A stretch of 64,000 nt of DNA from Delphinus delphis. Its lineage: Eukaryota > Chordata > Mammalia > Artiodactyla > Delphinidae. The position numbers and the translations under genes were made by a program. The stretch lies in assembly GCF_949987515.2 (NCBI RefSeq), contig NC_082694.2, forward strand, positions 71,236,080 to 71,300,079. The letters are read 5' to 3'. Positions 52,701 through 56,819 of the stretch are shown piece after piece (positions within the stretch are counted from its first letter, which is position 1; the number at the start of each line of letters is the position of its first letter). A model generated the notes under the pieces. It made no database searches. It was not told where the DNA came from and saw only the letters and a program-made list of their open reading frames with translations.

Positions 52701-54383
52701 TTATGAGTACTTAGGTTATCATCGCTCAGTAACAGTTTTCTGAACTGATTAAGAGAAGTAGTCACTTTTCTTTCCCCAACCTGAAGCCCTGGCACTCTCC
52801 TGTAAAAATTCTTTCTTTGTCCCCCCATGAGAAAAAGCATGTAATCCAATGACAGAAGAGTCTTCTGCCGTTTTATGCGCTACATCAATGATTATCAGCT
52901 GGGGGCCATATTGCTTTCCCTGTCCCCAGGGATATTTGACAATGTCTGGAGCCATTTTTGGTTATCACAACTGGTAGGACATTTTGGTTATCATAACTGA
53001 TATAAAGATGCTATTTGGCATCTAGTGTGTAGAAGCCAGGGATCCTACCAAACATCCTACAATATACAGGATAGCTTCCCACAGCACAGTATTATCTTGC
53101 CCACAATGTCAACAGTGTGGAGGCTGAGAAACCTTGCTCCAGATCCTTGAAGGTGAATGGAATAAAATCCCGACTCTTCTCTCAGGTAGGAAAGCTGCTG
53201 TTTTGATCTGATTGAGGTTCCTTCTCTATCTGGCATTTATTAGAGTCTCCTTAGCAATAATTCTCTTTTGCCTATTTGATGACCACATTCCTTATTAACA
53301 CACAAATATTTAATTCCACAAATATTCATTCTTTAAAGTCCTGATATCAATAATTTTTTTCTTTGTTCCACTAATATCATAATATATTGAAATAGCAGTT
53401 AAAGATGTACAATGGATTCATTTATTCATTTGACAAATATTTTCTGTGTCCTTACTATATATAAGTTACACATTGTGCTAGGAACTAGGGATAAAATGGT
53501 GAGTAAGGACAAAGTTCTTACCAAACGGCAGCTTAGCCTGTAGTAGAGAAGCCAGGGAACTCATGAAATAAGCACACAAACTAATAAAAACCTGAAATTA
53601 CAGATTATAGCTATAAAAATACATATGAAATAGATACAAATAGGGGAGATTTGACCTAATAGTTAATGGAAGGAAGAGAAGGCTCCTTTTAAGAAAGTAA
53701 TGACTAGGGCTTCCCTGGTGGCACAGTGGTTAAGAATCCCCTGCCAATGCAGGGGACAAGGGCTCGAGCCCCGGTCCGGGAAGATCCCACATGCCACGGA
53801 GCAACTAAGCCCGTGAGCCACATCTACTGAGCCTGCGCTCTAGAGCCGGTGAGCCACAACTACTGAGCCCGCGTGCTACAACTACTGAAGCCTGTGCACC
53901 TAGAGCCCATGCTCTGCAACAAGGGAAGCCACCACAATGAGAAGCCTGCGCACCTCAACAAAGAGTAGCCCCCACTCACTACAACTAGACAGAGCCTGCA
54001 TGCAGCAATAAAGACCCAATGCAGCCCAAAATAAATAAATTTTAAAAAAAAGAAAGTAATGACTAAACTGGTATTTGGAGAATGCATAGGTGTTGACTAC
54101 AGGAAATCTAGAGGGAGCAAGCTGGATGAGGGAGCAGCATGTGTAAAGGCCCTGGGGAAGGAAGAGAACATGGTAAGTATGAGGGACTCAGAGAAGGCTG
54201 GTAAACTTGGAGTAGATGAAGCAAAAGCTCTGAAGTGACTTAAAATGATAAAGCAGCTCTGCCAGAAACAGACTAAGAAAAAGAGTGTTCCTACCTTGAT
54301 GCCAGTGTGTCACATGGCGATCCTTTCCTCTTATGTGAGTCTGGGTTAGCAGGGTCAGATGAACTGTCCCCAAGGCCACTCAT
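2852..54383 (-). CDS. NCOA1: NCOA1 (SRC-1) coding region, residues 1-962, 12 exons, C-terminal part outside window
   Basis: Joined coding segments on the minus strand, 5' to 3': 54383-54295, 51449-51283, 45712-45615, 34442-34265, 32313-32134, 30845-30750, 25960-25820, 18767-18620, 17304-15984, 13134-12954, 4406-4289, 3020-2852. The lengths sum to 2886 nt (962 codons), with phase preserved across all eleven introns. The product is a nuclear p160 coactivator. It binds ligand-bound nuclear receptors through LXXLL helices and recruits CBP/p300 and other chromatin enzymes. Seen directly: bHLH and PAS exons, three LXXLL boxes whose codon numbers (633, 690, 749) equal those known for human SRC-1, and LDELL at 913 in AD1. 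Residue-level recall favours NCOA1 over NCOA2 or NCOA3. The frame is open throughout, so this is a functional-looking gene and not a retrocopy. The Q-rich/AD2 C terminus lies below position 1. Confidence 0.97.
3021..4288 (-). other. NCOA1: NCOA1 intron between residues 906 codon halves
   Basis: A short 1.27-kb intron with gtgagt donor and tgcag acceptor. The only repeat seen is the dinucleotide tract at 3091-3126. The remainder is AT-rich with no recognised mobile element. Confidence 0.88.
3091..3126. repeat. (CA)n microsatellite, UG repeat in the NCOA1 transcript
   Basis: About 15 CA units followed by a short TA/TG run. On the gene's sense strand it reads (TG)n and sits 71-105 bases upstream of the AD1 exon acceptor. 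UG repeats near acceptors are known binding sites for TDP-43 and CELF proteins. Confidence 0.95.
4289..4406 (-). CDS. NCOA1: NCOA1 exon in the AD1 approach (residues 867-906)
   Basis: The 118-nt exon starts GATTACCTGAG after acceptor tttaaccag and ends CCAGAGGA|gtgagt. The translation is [20 protein letters not shown] followed by [19 protein letters not shown]. Near its end it differs from the human sequence as I recall it (NQNKPED here against NQSKSED). That would be a small lineage difference just ahead of AD1. Confidence 0.94.
5322..5697 (+). mobile_element. MLT1-type MaLR (ERVL-class) solo LTR, 5' end eroded
   Basis: It runs from 'attcatatgttgaagcc' through the blocks 'tgactgtatttgggga', 'gggtgggctctaattt', 'tggtgttcttaaaagaagag', 'ccatctgcaagc' and 'gtgagaaaataaatttctgg' to 'gcagccctagcaaactaa'. 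That order matches the MLT1 LTR consensus as I remember it. No internal retroviral sequence is attached. It is antisense to NCOA1. Confidence 0.8.
7190..7600 (+). mobile_element. ancient L1 (L1M-like) ORF2 remnant
   Basis: Order-preserved echoes of L1 ORF2 3' sequence are visible: 'acagattaaaactacattgagatac', 'gtgtaaactggcataa', 'ggccatttggcaa', 'tgacccagcaattctgttc'. Many stops and indels show long decay. Confidence 0.65.
8165..8340 (+). repeat. MIR SINE fragment, interrupted
   Basis: It contains 'aaatcctggttctgca', then 'taactttgggcaag', a T/C-rich interruption, and 'agtttcctcatatgtaaata', which is the MIR core order. Confidence 0.6.
8980..9380 (+). mobile_element. possible HAL1/L1M ORF1-region remnant
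   Basis: Stretches such as 'aagaactcaatagattgactgaagagcagaatgg' and 'gtgacatggcagatagatccagaagttctaat' resemble the ORF1 coiled-coil region of old L1/HAL1 elements. No open frame remains. The assignment rests on pattern memory. Confidence 0.4.
9925..10280 (-). mobile_element. CHR-type tRNA-derived SINE (about 340 bp)
   Basis: It reads in reverse: a T-rich tail (9927-9964) first, then 'ggctgcattgggtctt', 'tagttgtggc' repeats, and the tRNA-like head 'ggtggattcttaaccactgcaccacca' at 10244-10270. This is the cetacean/cetartiodactyl CHR layout. It is in the same orientation as NCOA1. No clean target duplication was seen. Confidence 0.85.
11715..11820 (-). repeat. MIR fragment
   Basis: It contains 'ttttgcagataaagagaatgatactcagaaa' followed by 'tatgagacttgaacctaggctcctgctct'. 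This is the reversed MIR core (lower-strand 'gggttcaaatcc' type head). Confidence 0.55.
12320..12445 (+). mobile_element. L1 3' UTR fragment
   Basis: It contains 'aaaggatgtattgtacaacatggggaatatagtcaatattctgtaat' and then 'gtgtaaactttaaaaattgta', the 3' UTR pattern of mammalian L1 elements. Confidence 0.6.
12954..13134 (-). CDS. NCOA1: NCOA1 exon after the receptor-interaction domain (residues 807-867)
   Basis: The 181-nt exon follows acceptor tcttag and ends CTGAATA|gtatgt. The translation starts [20 protein letters not shown] and continues [20 protein letters not shown] to ARPTSRLN. It opens the segment leading to activation domain AD1. AIKSE is another psi-K-x-E SUMO-type site. The last base A starts the Arg codon completed in the next exon. 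Confidence 0.94.
13850..14090 (-). mobile_element. ancient L1 fragment
   Basis: It contains 'tggcttctttcacttaacgtta', 'gctgaatagtatctcattgtatgaat' and 'tatatttatcaactct', the reversed L1 motif of 'tatccattcatc' type seen in old L1 3' ends. Confidence 0.6.
14093..14610 (+). mobile_element. ancient L1M ORF2 remnant
   Basis: It contains 'aaaaaactgacaaattggactatgttaaaatgaagaactt', 'gaagatatccgcaaatatat', 'aaggactcacccaaaatgcataaagaactctta', 'gaaatccaaatgaccaataaatg' and 'gcaattccactcccaggtata'. This is the L1 ORF2 3' order with many disruptions. It abuts the preceding L1 piece in the opposite direction, a likely twin-priming or nested arrangement. Confidence 0.75.
15570..15670 (+). repeat. MER5-like hAT DNA transposon fragment
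   Basis: 'cagaggttcccaaatgtag' followed by 'atatcagagttctctggggagt' and 'ttctaggttctattctgaaagagttgga' matches the order of the MER5 consensus. Confidence 0.6.
15984..17304 (-). CDS. NCOA1: NCOA1 large exon: Ser/Thr/Asn-rich region and the three nuclear-receptor boxes (residues 366-806)
   Basis: The 1321-nt exon lies between acceptor cctctag and donor AGCCAG|gtaggt. It starts [20 protein letters not shown] and is rich in Ser, Asn and Pro for about 260 residues. LXXLL boxes lie at LVQLL (+ strand 16491-16505, codons 633-637), LHRLL (16320-16334, 690-694) and LRYLL (16143-16157, 749-753). These helices dock in the coactivator groove of ligand-bound nuclear receptors. The IKLE and VKVE motifs near residues 732 and 774 fit sumoylation consensus sites known in SRC-1. 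The frame stays open 44 codons past the donor, ending at a stop at 15849, so intron retention would add a hydrophobic tail. Confidence 0.97.
17305..18619 (-). other. NCOA1: NCOA1 intron (1.3 kb), no recognised repeats
   Basis: An AT-rich intron between the PAS-B and large exons. Only a tiny tandem doublet of a 13-bp TATTTATTTA-rich unit near 17673-17699 was noted. Confidence 0.85.
18620..18767 (-). CDS. NCOA1: NCOA1 PAS-B exon, second half (residues 317-366)
   Basis: The 148-nt exon follows acceptor ttgaaacag and ends ATCGACAG|gtac. The translation starts [20 protein letters not shown] and continues through [13 protein letters not shown] to GIHIIDR. This is the C-terminal half of PAS-B (beta strands with the KCKLCYP motif). 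Neighbouring phases (one base in, two bases out) agree with the adjoining exons. Confidence 0.96.
19190..19255 (-). mobile_element. old L1 3' end scrap
   Basis: 'agaaacagctttattgagatgtcattaatatactataaaattcatcc' is the reversed 3' end common to L1M elements. Confidence 0.6.
20450..20575 (+). repeat. MER3-like hAT fragment
   Basis: 'cactagccacatttcaagtactcaatagctgcatgtggctagtggctaccttattggacagtacag' closely follows the terminal part of MER3 as remembered. It is preceded by the expected AT-rich section. Confidence 0.75.
21010..21210 (+). repeat. MIR SINE
   Basis: It contains 'gaatcagatttaggtttgaactctgactttgtcattta' and, after the core, 'gcatggaacctggtacatagcaggtactgaatgaat'. This is the MIR head-to-tail order. 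Confidence 0.7.
22413..22670 (-). mobile_element. young GC- and CpG-rich tRNA-derived SINE, cetacean type, with target duplication
   Basis: The body 22441-22642 is about 70% GC with many intact CpGs (gcggtacgcgg, cgccgcgg, cgctccgcgg), and the tRNA-like head lies at 22606-22640. The T-rich end (A-tail) is at 22424-22440. The site TCTTAGCCTAC appears at 22413-22423 and again at 22643-22653. A further T17-18 tract and a third TAGCCTAC copy (22671-22678) follow. High CpG content implies a recent insertion. This SINE form is one I associate with whales and dolphins. Confidence 0.88.
23082..23175 (+). repeat. hAT (MER5-like) fragment
   Basis: 'agactctggttcagtagtgtgggtggagtccagaaatctggttt' followed by 'ctgccccaaatgaatctta' matches the internal order of MER5-class elements. 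A related end ('ccagtggttctcaaacttga') is at 23867-23886. Confidence 0.6.
24555..24690 (+). repeat. hAT (MER5-like) fragment
   Basis: 'taatggtttccaaacctgactgcacttcaagattgcctggggaacttctt' is the start of a MER5-class element. Confidence 0.6.
25060..25185 (+). mobile_element. L2 3' end fragment
   Basis: 'actgttaagttccttaagggcagggaatatacttg' followed by 'ccatagtacttactatgacacagcag' is the L2 3' tail pattern. Confidence 0.65.
25350..25605 (+). mobile_element. L2 3' end
   Basis: 'cacttcctctctaaagccatccctgattctcc', then 'tttgacctcctggagggcaaaaccctgctttgtcatcactgaatccctggcacctta' and a GAATGAATGAAT tail. This is a well-preserved L2 3' end. Confidence 0.8.
25820..25960 (-). CDS. NCOA1: NCOA1 PAS-B exon (residues 270-317)
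   Basis: The 141-nt exon starts GTAAAATCATC after acceptor ctttgtatag and ends CAAGAAG|gtaag. The translation starts [20 protein letters not shown] and continues [20 protein letters not shown] to the start of the next exon. It forms the first half of PAS-B, a region known to contact transcription factors such as STAT6 through LXXLL-like helices in the partner. Its length is a multiple of three. Confidence 0.96.
26716..26755. repeat. compound (TA)n(TG)n(TA)n microsatellite
   Basis: Alternating purine-pyrimidine over about 40 bp: TA units, then about seven TG units, then TA units. Confidence 0.95.
26890..27400 (-). mobile_element. ancient L1/HAL1-like fragment
   Basis: 'tctagattgttcccagttttttgtcattacaatcaatactgctatgaata', 'gaatagaactgttgagtcacaggttatgtga' and 'cttcgtatttccctgattaatgaggttgaatattttt' give the reversed L1 3' pattern. 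Confidence 0.65.
28108..28344 (+). mobile_element. short 5'-truncated L1 (3' UTR only) with perfect 12-bp target duplication
   Basis: The site AAGAATACTTCA occurs at 28108-28119 and 28333-28344. Between them is the L1 3' UTR ending in AATAAAG and a short A-rich tail, nearly the same 3' UTR as at 2240-2443. An internal duplication of 'agcagcgggaga' is seen near 28137-28158. The intact duplication implies a fairly recent insertion. Confidence 0.92.
28440..28620 (+). repeat. MIR-family fragment
   Basis: 'agctgcctggttttagaaaagtcaccattccctcatttgtaaaatgga' followed by 'ctgtaatctctgaggttccctctag' matches MIR/MIR3 order. Confidence 0.6.
29107..29215. repeat. cluster of direct and inverted copies of a 17-21 bp unit
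   Basis: TGATCATTACTACCCTTAGA occurs at 29107-29126 and 29195-29214. Reverse-oriented TAAGGGTAGTAA occurs at 29144-29155 and 29182-29193, each followed by a TGATCATTAC. GATGCTGTAA is also repeated. The block can fold into alternative hairpins. Confidence 0.9.
29251..29329. mobile_element. mariner-derived palindromic MITE (79 bp) with TA target duplication
   Basis: The left arm starts TTGGGTTGGCCAAAAAGTGC and the right arm ends CTTTTTAGCCAAACCAA. These are inverted repeats over almost the whole element, flanked by TA on both sides (29249-29250, 29330-29331). It resembles the mariner MITEs of cattle and whales as recalled, and has the size and form of human MADE1. Confidence 0.88.
29680..29865 (+). 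mobile_element. short tRNA-derived SINE with target duplication
   Basis: 'ggaattccctggtggtccagaggttaaggctctgcac' and 'ggtttgatccctggtcagggaactaagatcctg' form a tRNA-like SINE (CHR/Bov-tA-like short form). It is flanked by AGATTAAACAATATA (29680-29694) and a 14/15 match at 29851-29865. Confidence 0.85.
29990..30380 (+). mobile_element. L2 3' region
   Basis: 'tttttgcagctctgtctcctcagtcagg' early, 'taggacctccctattagcttcccttataccatttcac' in the middle, and a tail 'gtgacaggcacttctaggaattcaatcagtatgtgctgaataaa' follow L2 3' order. The GC-rich part 30060-30180 is unusual for an L2 and may be a separate piece. Confidence 0.55.
30750..30845 (-). CDS. NCOA1: NCOA1 short exon entering PAS-B (residues 238-270)
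   Basis: The 96-nt exon follows acceptor tgggcag and ends GATACTACAG|gtac. The translation is [20 protein letters not shown] followed by [13 protein letters not shown]. The RRLPRP segment marks the start of the PAS-B (PAS-3-like) region in p160 proteins. Its length is a multiple of three. Confidence 0.95.
30846..32133 (-). other. NCOA1: NCOA1 intron (1.3 kb), no recognised repeats
   Basis: AT-rich. No transposon could be recognised with confidence. Confidence 0.85.
32134..32313 (-). CDS. NCOA1: NCOA1 exon: end of PAS-A and PAS linker (residues 178-238)
   Basis: The 180-nt exon lies between acceptor tttcacag and donor GAAG|gtaaaa. The translation starts [20 protein letters not shown] (the first Val codon is completed from the previous exon) and continues through [16 protein letters not shown] to [16 protein letters not shown]. 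It covers the C-terminal strands of PAS-A and the start of the region leading to PAS-B. Because 180 is divisible by three, skipping would delete 60 residues in frame. Confidence 0.96.
32314..34264 (-). other. NCOA1: NCOA1 intron (1.95 kb)
   Basis: It contains a MIR3-like trace (33280-33420), a pyrimidine-rich tract (33828-33896) and an AT-only low-complexity stretch (34125-34210) just downstream of the PAS-A exon donor. The rest is unassigned. Confidence 0.82.
33828..33896. repeat. polypyrimidine (CT-rich) tract; GA-rich in the NCOA1 transcript
   Basis: Runs of TTCC/CTCC units almost without purines over about 65 bases. The sense RNA is GGAAGG-type purine-rich. Confidence 0.9.
34265..34442 (-). 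CDS. NCOA1: NCOA1 PAS-A exon (residues 119-178)
   Basis: The 178-nt exon begins GCT TTG GAT GGA TTT after acceptor ctttgcag and ends TCG TTA G before gtaa. The translation starts [20 protein letters not shown] and includes the typical PAS core (NVTSYLGY, then the [10 protein letters not shown] helix). PAS-A mediates protein contacts in bHLH-PAS coactivators. Most of the PAS-A fold is in this exon. Confidence 0.96.
34760..35150 (-). mobile_element. L2-like antisense remnant
   Basis: 'gtctaccctcaaggaacttgcagtggggagagagaca' early, and 'gaacattctaggcagaggagagaacatggcacata' with 'gccaaatcacagaaggccttctctg' later, follow the reversed L2 order. Confidence 0.6.
36004..36124 (+). mobile_element. short tRNA-derived SINE
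   Basis: 'ggaattccctggaggtccagtggttaggacttgg', then 'gttcaatccctggtcagggaactaagatcctgcaa', then an A-rich tail at 36110-36124. Same short-form family as 29695-29850 and 40419-40545. Confidence 0.85.
37060..37420 (-). mobile_element. CHR-type SINE with 11-bp target duplication
   Basis: Reverse-oriented CHR SINE body 37071-37409 (T/A-rich tail first, 'ggctgccttgggtcttcattg', then the tRNA-like head near 37365-37405). It is flanked by TCCCTTGCTTT at 37060-37070 and 37410-37420. Confidence 0.92.
38530..39110 (-). mobile_element. L2-like antisense remnant
   Basis: 'gaggcttgaaggacacagcag', 'agaacattcaaaacagaggaaacagct', then 'ttttaagcaggagactgacatgatctgcttt' and 'cttctggcagtgggtgtggcatgtggactgga' follow the reversed L2 ORF/3' order. 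An A-rich simple sequence (38925-38950) interrupts it. Confidence 0.6.
39893..39918. repeat. (CA)n microsatellite
   Basis: About 13 CA units on the + strand. Confidence 0.95.
39950..40350 (-). mobile_element. possible L2-like antisense remnant
   Basis: 'ccagaaccttgggggatgctaacatttaaaaggca' and 'gtgggtggtcaacagtgtcaaag' are phrases common in old antisense L2-class repeats. No clear ends were found. Confidence 0.4.
40405..40559 (-). mobile_element. short tRNA-derived SINE with perfect 14-bp target duplication
   Basis: Reverse-oriented short SINE 40419-40545 ('gggatcttagttccctgaccagggatc', head 'accactggactgccaaggaagtccc'). ACCACTCTCTCTTT lies on both sides (40405-40418 and 40546-40559). Confidence 0.93.
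40766..40948. repeat. MER3-like hAT fragment
   Basis: 'tgttgtccgatacagtagctactaaccacatgtgg' at one end and 'actgaacagtgcagctctaga' at the other are the near-inverted ends of a MER3-type nonautonomous element. Confidence 0.65.
41851..41904. repeat. 22-bp tandem repeat, 2.45 copies, with palindromic arms
   Basis: Units at 41851-41872, 41873-41894 and a partial at 41895-41904. CTAGGATG begins each unit, and CATCCTAG spans each unit junction, so hairpins with 8-bp stems can form. Confidence 0.95.
43344..45407 (-). mobile_element. LINE-1, 5'-truncated (ORF2 3' half and 3' UTR), sense to NCOA1
   Basis: The element 43353-45398 reads on the minus strand: truncated near the RT region at 45396, then an ORF2 reading from 45219 to 44362 (285 residues, containing [12 protein letters not shown] and [10 protein letters not shown]), further degenerate ORF2, then the 3' UTR and AATAAA at 43375-43370. 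A 9-bp duplication AAAATTTCT lies at 43344-43352 and 45399-45407. ORF2 breaks mean no active enzyme. Confidence 0.92.
45615..45712 (-). CDS. NCOA1: NCOA1 linker exon between bHLH and PAS-A (residues 86-118)
   Basis: The 98-nt exon lies between acceptor tgttacag and donor TTGGAG|gtagct. The translation contains [19 protein letters not shown] followed by [13 protein letters not shown]. It is acidic and serine-rich at first, then enters the start of PAS-A. It ends exactly on a codon boundary (phase 0 at residue 118). A minus-strand L1 ends about 220 bp below this exon (43353-45398), in the adjoining downstream intron. Confidence 0.94.
45825..45975 (-). repeat. MIR fragment
   Basis: 'tcattttgtggatgacgaaattgaggttcacaaaggttaaataatgtg' and 'aatggcagcaggaggatttgaattctgacctac' are the reversed MIR core. 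Confidence 0.75.
46385..47090 (-). mobile_element. ancient L1-like remnant
   Basis: 'cagccaccattcatttttcacagatgttaacatt', 'ccactcagcattatgtttgagatttaac' and 'gaagtgaaattgctggatcacagggtctgtg' follow the reversed L1 3' order with strong decay. Confidence 0.6.
47092..47985 (-). mobile_element. L1M 3' end (about 0.9 kb)
   Basis: A clear reversed L1M 3' end: 'agctttactgagctacaattcacaca', 'ttcagtggtttttagtgtattcacagagttgtgcagccaccatcac', 'atggaattatataatatgtggtcctttgtgactggcttctttt', 'gggtatatacctgcaagtgga', to 'cccattaattaactgggttattt'. It lies next to the older L1 in the same direction. Confidence 0.88.
49520..49990 (-). mobile_element. L2 (antisense), interrupted by a GT microsatellite
   Basis: 'tattcaacaaatattcattgaaagtctactatgtacccaggaactgctacag', 'tccttgccctcatgaagctctagtgggggtaggcaggcaataaacaaat' and, beyond the GT tract, 'gaattccagagagaacagcaagtgcaaatacctgaggca'. 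Confidence 0.82.
49734..49797. repeat. (GT)n microsatellite, about 30 units
   Basis: Almost uninterrupted GT over 64 bases, with one TAT break near its end. It reads CA on the gene's sense strand. Confidence 0.97.
51283..51449 (-). CDS. NCOA1: NCOA1 exon encoding the bHLH domain (residues 30-86)
   Basis: The 167-nt exon lies between acceptor gtaacag and donor CAAG|gtaaaa. It begins by completing codon 30 (AG|C, Ser). The translation runs [20 protein letters not shown] and continues to the second helix, which ends near KRMEQ. The basic KRRRE stretch followed by the two amphipathic helices is the bHLH module of the p160 family. It sits directly N-terminal to PAS-A and also carries the second basic cluster of the bipartite-like NLS. 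The length is not a multiple of three, so skipping would shift the frame. Confidence 0.96.
51930..52260 (+). mobile_element. ancient L1-like remnant
   Basis: 'cacacccatcagattggcaaaacgttgaagtg', 'gaggatgttcatgttcactgtagtgctggctgcaa' and 'gaatgtctatctgtagggaaac' follow L1 ORF2 3' order. Confidence 0.6.
53420..54190 (-). mobile_element. L2 (antisense) carrying a nested SINE
   Basis: 'tttgacaaatattttctgtgtccttactatatataagttacacattgtgctaggaactagggataaaatggtgagtaa' on one side and 'gcagcatgtgtaaaggccctggggaaggaagag' on the other side of the SINE form one broken L2. Confidence 0.78.
53691..54065 (+). mobile_element. CHR-type SINE with perfect 16-bp target duplication
   Basis: Full-length CHR SINE 53707-54049: tRNA-like head 'gggcttccctggtggcacagtggttaaga', the TACTGAGCC/TACTGAAGCC repeats, and the tail 'aaaataaataaatttta'. 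AAGAAAGTAATGACTA flanks it at 53691-53706 and 54050-54065. It is inserted within an antisense L2. Confidence 0.95.
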
Positions 54384-54400
54384 GTTGAAAAACTTCACAC
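54295..54400 (-). CDS. NCOA1: NCOA1 first coding exon (5' UTR end, ATG, residues 1-30)
   Basis: The acceptor (tcctttttag) precedes 17 nt of 5' UTR, then ATG at 54383-54381 with A at -3. Translation begins [20 protein letters not shown]. The donor is AAG|gtagga just below 54295, and the exon ends after two bases of codon 30. The KRK cluster at residues 19-21 is the first half of a likely nuclear localisation signal whose second half (KRRR) is in the next exon. The acceptor ahead of the ATG shows that an upstream non-coding exon exists. I could not recognise it in 54401-64000. Confidence 0.95.
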
Positions 54401-55419
54401 CTAAAAAGGAAGGAAAACAATAAGAAATCTACCCTAATGAACTTTCCAACTCTATGGGAATAGGAAGCTCCCTTGTGTTAGAATATATCTAAATACTGTG
54501 GTTTCTCAATGAATAATTACAGCCATCATAAAAGCATCCACATTTATATAAAAGCACAGGAATCATCAGCTATTTAGTGTTTCTACACTTTCTTTTCTAT
54601 ACCTGTAAAATAAAATTAGTCATCCTTCATAAAATCATAGAGATCAATTAGGATGAAAATATTGTTAGAATAATTAAATAGACAATGAAATTTTTTAAAA
54701 GAGAAAAACCCACTTCATACGTAAATGTAAAAACTGTGTAACTGAGAGTCAGACAGATTCTTTTTTATATTTATTTATTTCAGATTATTTTGAAAAGGAC
54801 TTAAAACAACTTTTACTCATAAGGTTTGGGATTTTATGTTGATAGGAGAAGAAATAATACATATATGATTAAAATTAAAGCGATGAACTAGATTTGGATT
54901 TTGTATTGTACTTACCAACTTTGAATTCCATACTCCTAACCTTTTGCTTATGCAGTCAGGCGACAAAGATCAAATGTTTAGTCTACGTTAGGATCTTGTT
55001 ATAGATGCCAGAGAACACAAAGTCATTTCCCGTAGCATGCCAGCCAGGTCTCTCTCTTACATGTTGTGCCAGTCAGTGGCTGTGCTTAAAGATCCCTCCT
55101 GATCTATCCCTATCAACCCCTATTCTCTGCAGAATCTCTAACGAAACTTGGAAGCTTATCTCTGGCCTTAGACTCATCACCATCACTTAGATTTTACTAA
55201 TGTCAAACAACACACCTCTCATTCTCTTCCATTCCATCTACCCTTGTAAAAGGAGAGGAAATTCTTGTTAAATGGGAAAAACCTTTAACTTTTCCTTAAA
55301 TTCTAAAATGATTAAATAAATACAGTGCTGCATGTTAGCAGCCATGCTTGTAAAGTTGAGATCCATAAGAATTTCTCACATGACTTTAATTAATATGTTG
55401 AAATAGATCCTTTTTCTCT

Positions 55420-55880
55420 AGTCCTAAAACTTCCTCTGTCTCCAGCTCTTTCTCAGTACCAAAGATTGTCATATCCCATTTTCAATATAAAAATAATACC
55501 TAGAACTCTAATCATGACTTTATTATTCCATGTAACCAAAAAAGCACATTTCTAATTTCTCCATATTAGACGTGCAGGTCATGAAAATTTCCAACTCCTA
55601 GGATCGCAATTATTTTTTACTCTTCTCTTTTGCTCCTCATTTTGTATCAGAATCCACGTCCTGTCAATTCTTCATTAACAGGAGATCTTACAGTGTCCCC
55701 TCCTTCTTCATTCTCAGATACAGTTATGATCCTTATTTGGAAGCAAATACCTCATTCTACATTCCTGCAAGATCCTTCTACCTTGTTTCTCAATTCCAGT
55801 CACTCTCACTTCTAATGTGTCCTATAAACAGCAGCAAAACCACTCCTGCTCAAATGGCATTTTCAAGATATCACTTCCCT
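55420..55880 (+). mobile_element. L2 sense fragment
   Basis: C/T-rich sequence with 'aaaacttcctctgtctccagctctttctcagt', 'ccaactcctaggatcgcaatt' and 'caggagatcttacagtgtcccctccttc', reminiscent of the L2 ORF region. Strongly decayed. Confidence 0.45.
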
Positions 55881-55899
55881 GATAAGGAATCAGCTTGAT

Positions 55900-56130
55900 T
55901 CCCCTACTGCAGCATGGTGGTTAAAAGCATGGGCGTTAGGGTCAGAAAGGCCCTGCTTAATCATTACCTGCCTGTTCCTGGGCAAAGTGCTTAATCTCCT
56001 TAAATCTCCTATTCCTTCATCTGTAACATAAGGATAATAACTATACTTACCTACCTTTAGATTTGTTGTGAGGACTGAATGAACAGTCATGTAAAGAGTG
56101 CACTGTAGGTTCCTAGAGAATGTTGGTTAT
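55900..56130 (+). repeat. MIR SINE, nearly full core
   Basis: 'agcatggtggttaaaagcatgggcgttagggtcagaaaggccctgcttaatc', 'tgggcaaagtgcttaatctccttaaatctcc', 'gttgtgaggactgaatgaac' and 'tgttggttattgttatta' give the complete MIR order. Confidence 0.85.
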
Positions 56131-56139
56131 TGTTATTAT

Positions 56140-56280
56140 CTCCCCTTTAGACTAAGAGCTCCATGAGGGGAGTAGTGTTCACTCAGTGGATAACTCATCC
56201 CGTACTTCCTCATTGATAAATACAATGGACACTTTTCATTCCTTCACTCATTAATGCTCAATAAGTGCTAACTTATTACT
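56140..56280 (+). mobile_element. L2 3' end
   Basis: 'cctttagactaagagctccatgaggggagtagtg' and 'ttcattccttcactcattaatgctcaataagtgc' are the L2 tail pattern. Confidence 0.65.
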
Positions 56281-56357
56281 ATTATTTTATTGGACTGCTT
56301 GAAGCAGCATCTGAACTGTTTCCTTCTGAAAATATTGTCATCCATTGACTTCTGTGA

Positions 56358-56680
56358 TCCTATGCTTCCTTCATTTACTTAACAAATAAATCAAGCATCT
56401 ATCATGTCTCAGGCACTGTGATAGGAGCTGAGCAAAATCACGGGCCGCAAAATAGAGGTCCCTGCCCTCACGGAGTGGGAGACATAAACAAATAAAACAC
56501 AAAATTAATATGTAATTTTCTTATAGTGATAAAATCATAAAGGAAAAGAGTAGGGTTCATAGAGAAAAACAATAGAGGAGACCTAATTTTAATTGGGCGA
56601 TCAACTGAGGCTTCTCTGAAGAAGTGATGTTTAAGCCACAGCCTGAGAGATTAGTAGAATTAGTGTGGTTTTCTACTTTC
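56358..56680 (-). mobile_element. L2 antisense 3' end
   Basis: 'acaaataaatcaagcatctatcatgtctcaggcactgtgataggagctgagcaaaa', 'ggtccctgccctcacggagtgggagacataaacaaataaa' and 'tgaggcttctctgaagaagtgatgtttaag'. Confidence 0.82.
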
Positions 56681-56819
56681 CTGATTCTCAGTACTTTTTG
56701 CCCAGTTCTTCGGGGCTAGATTTCCTCATGGTTCTAATGTCCTACGCCTCCTTTCCCCTCATACTATACATTATTCTGCAGTGATATCACTCACTCAACA
56801 TGGTTTCAAAGAAAAAAAA

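Larger units (their letters stand above)
51450..54294 (-). other. NCOA1: NCOA1 intron (2.85 kb) between first and second coding exons
   Basis: It contains an old L1-like piece (51930-52260) and an antisense L2 (53420-54190) split by a CHR SINE (53691-54065). 52300-53400 is otherwise unassigned. Confidence 0.82.

Noticed and set aside
53707..53790. tRNA-like sequence (SINE head)
   Set aside because: Internal promoter remnants of a tRNA-derived SINE; does not form a full tRNA gene. The same holds for the other SINE heads.
2852..54400. Assignment to paralogues NCOA2 or NCOA3
   Set aside because: Exon translations match NCOA1-specific stretches (for example the residues around [17 protein letters not shown] and the AD1 exon) and the LXXLL numbering of SRC-1.
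2852..54400. Processed pseudogene
   Set aside because: Eleven GT/AG introns with consistent phase and an unbroken 962-codon frame rule out a retrocopy.
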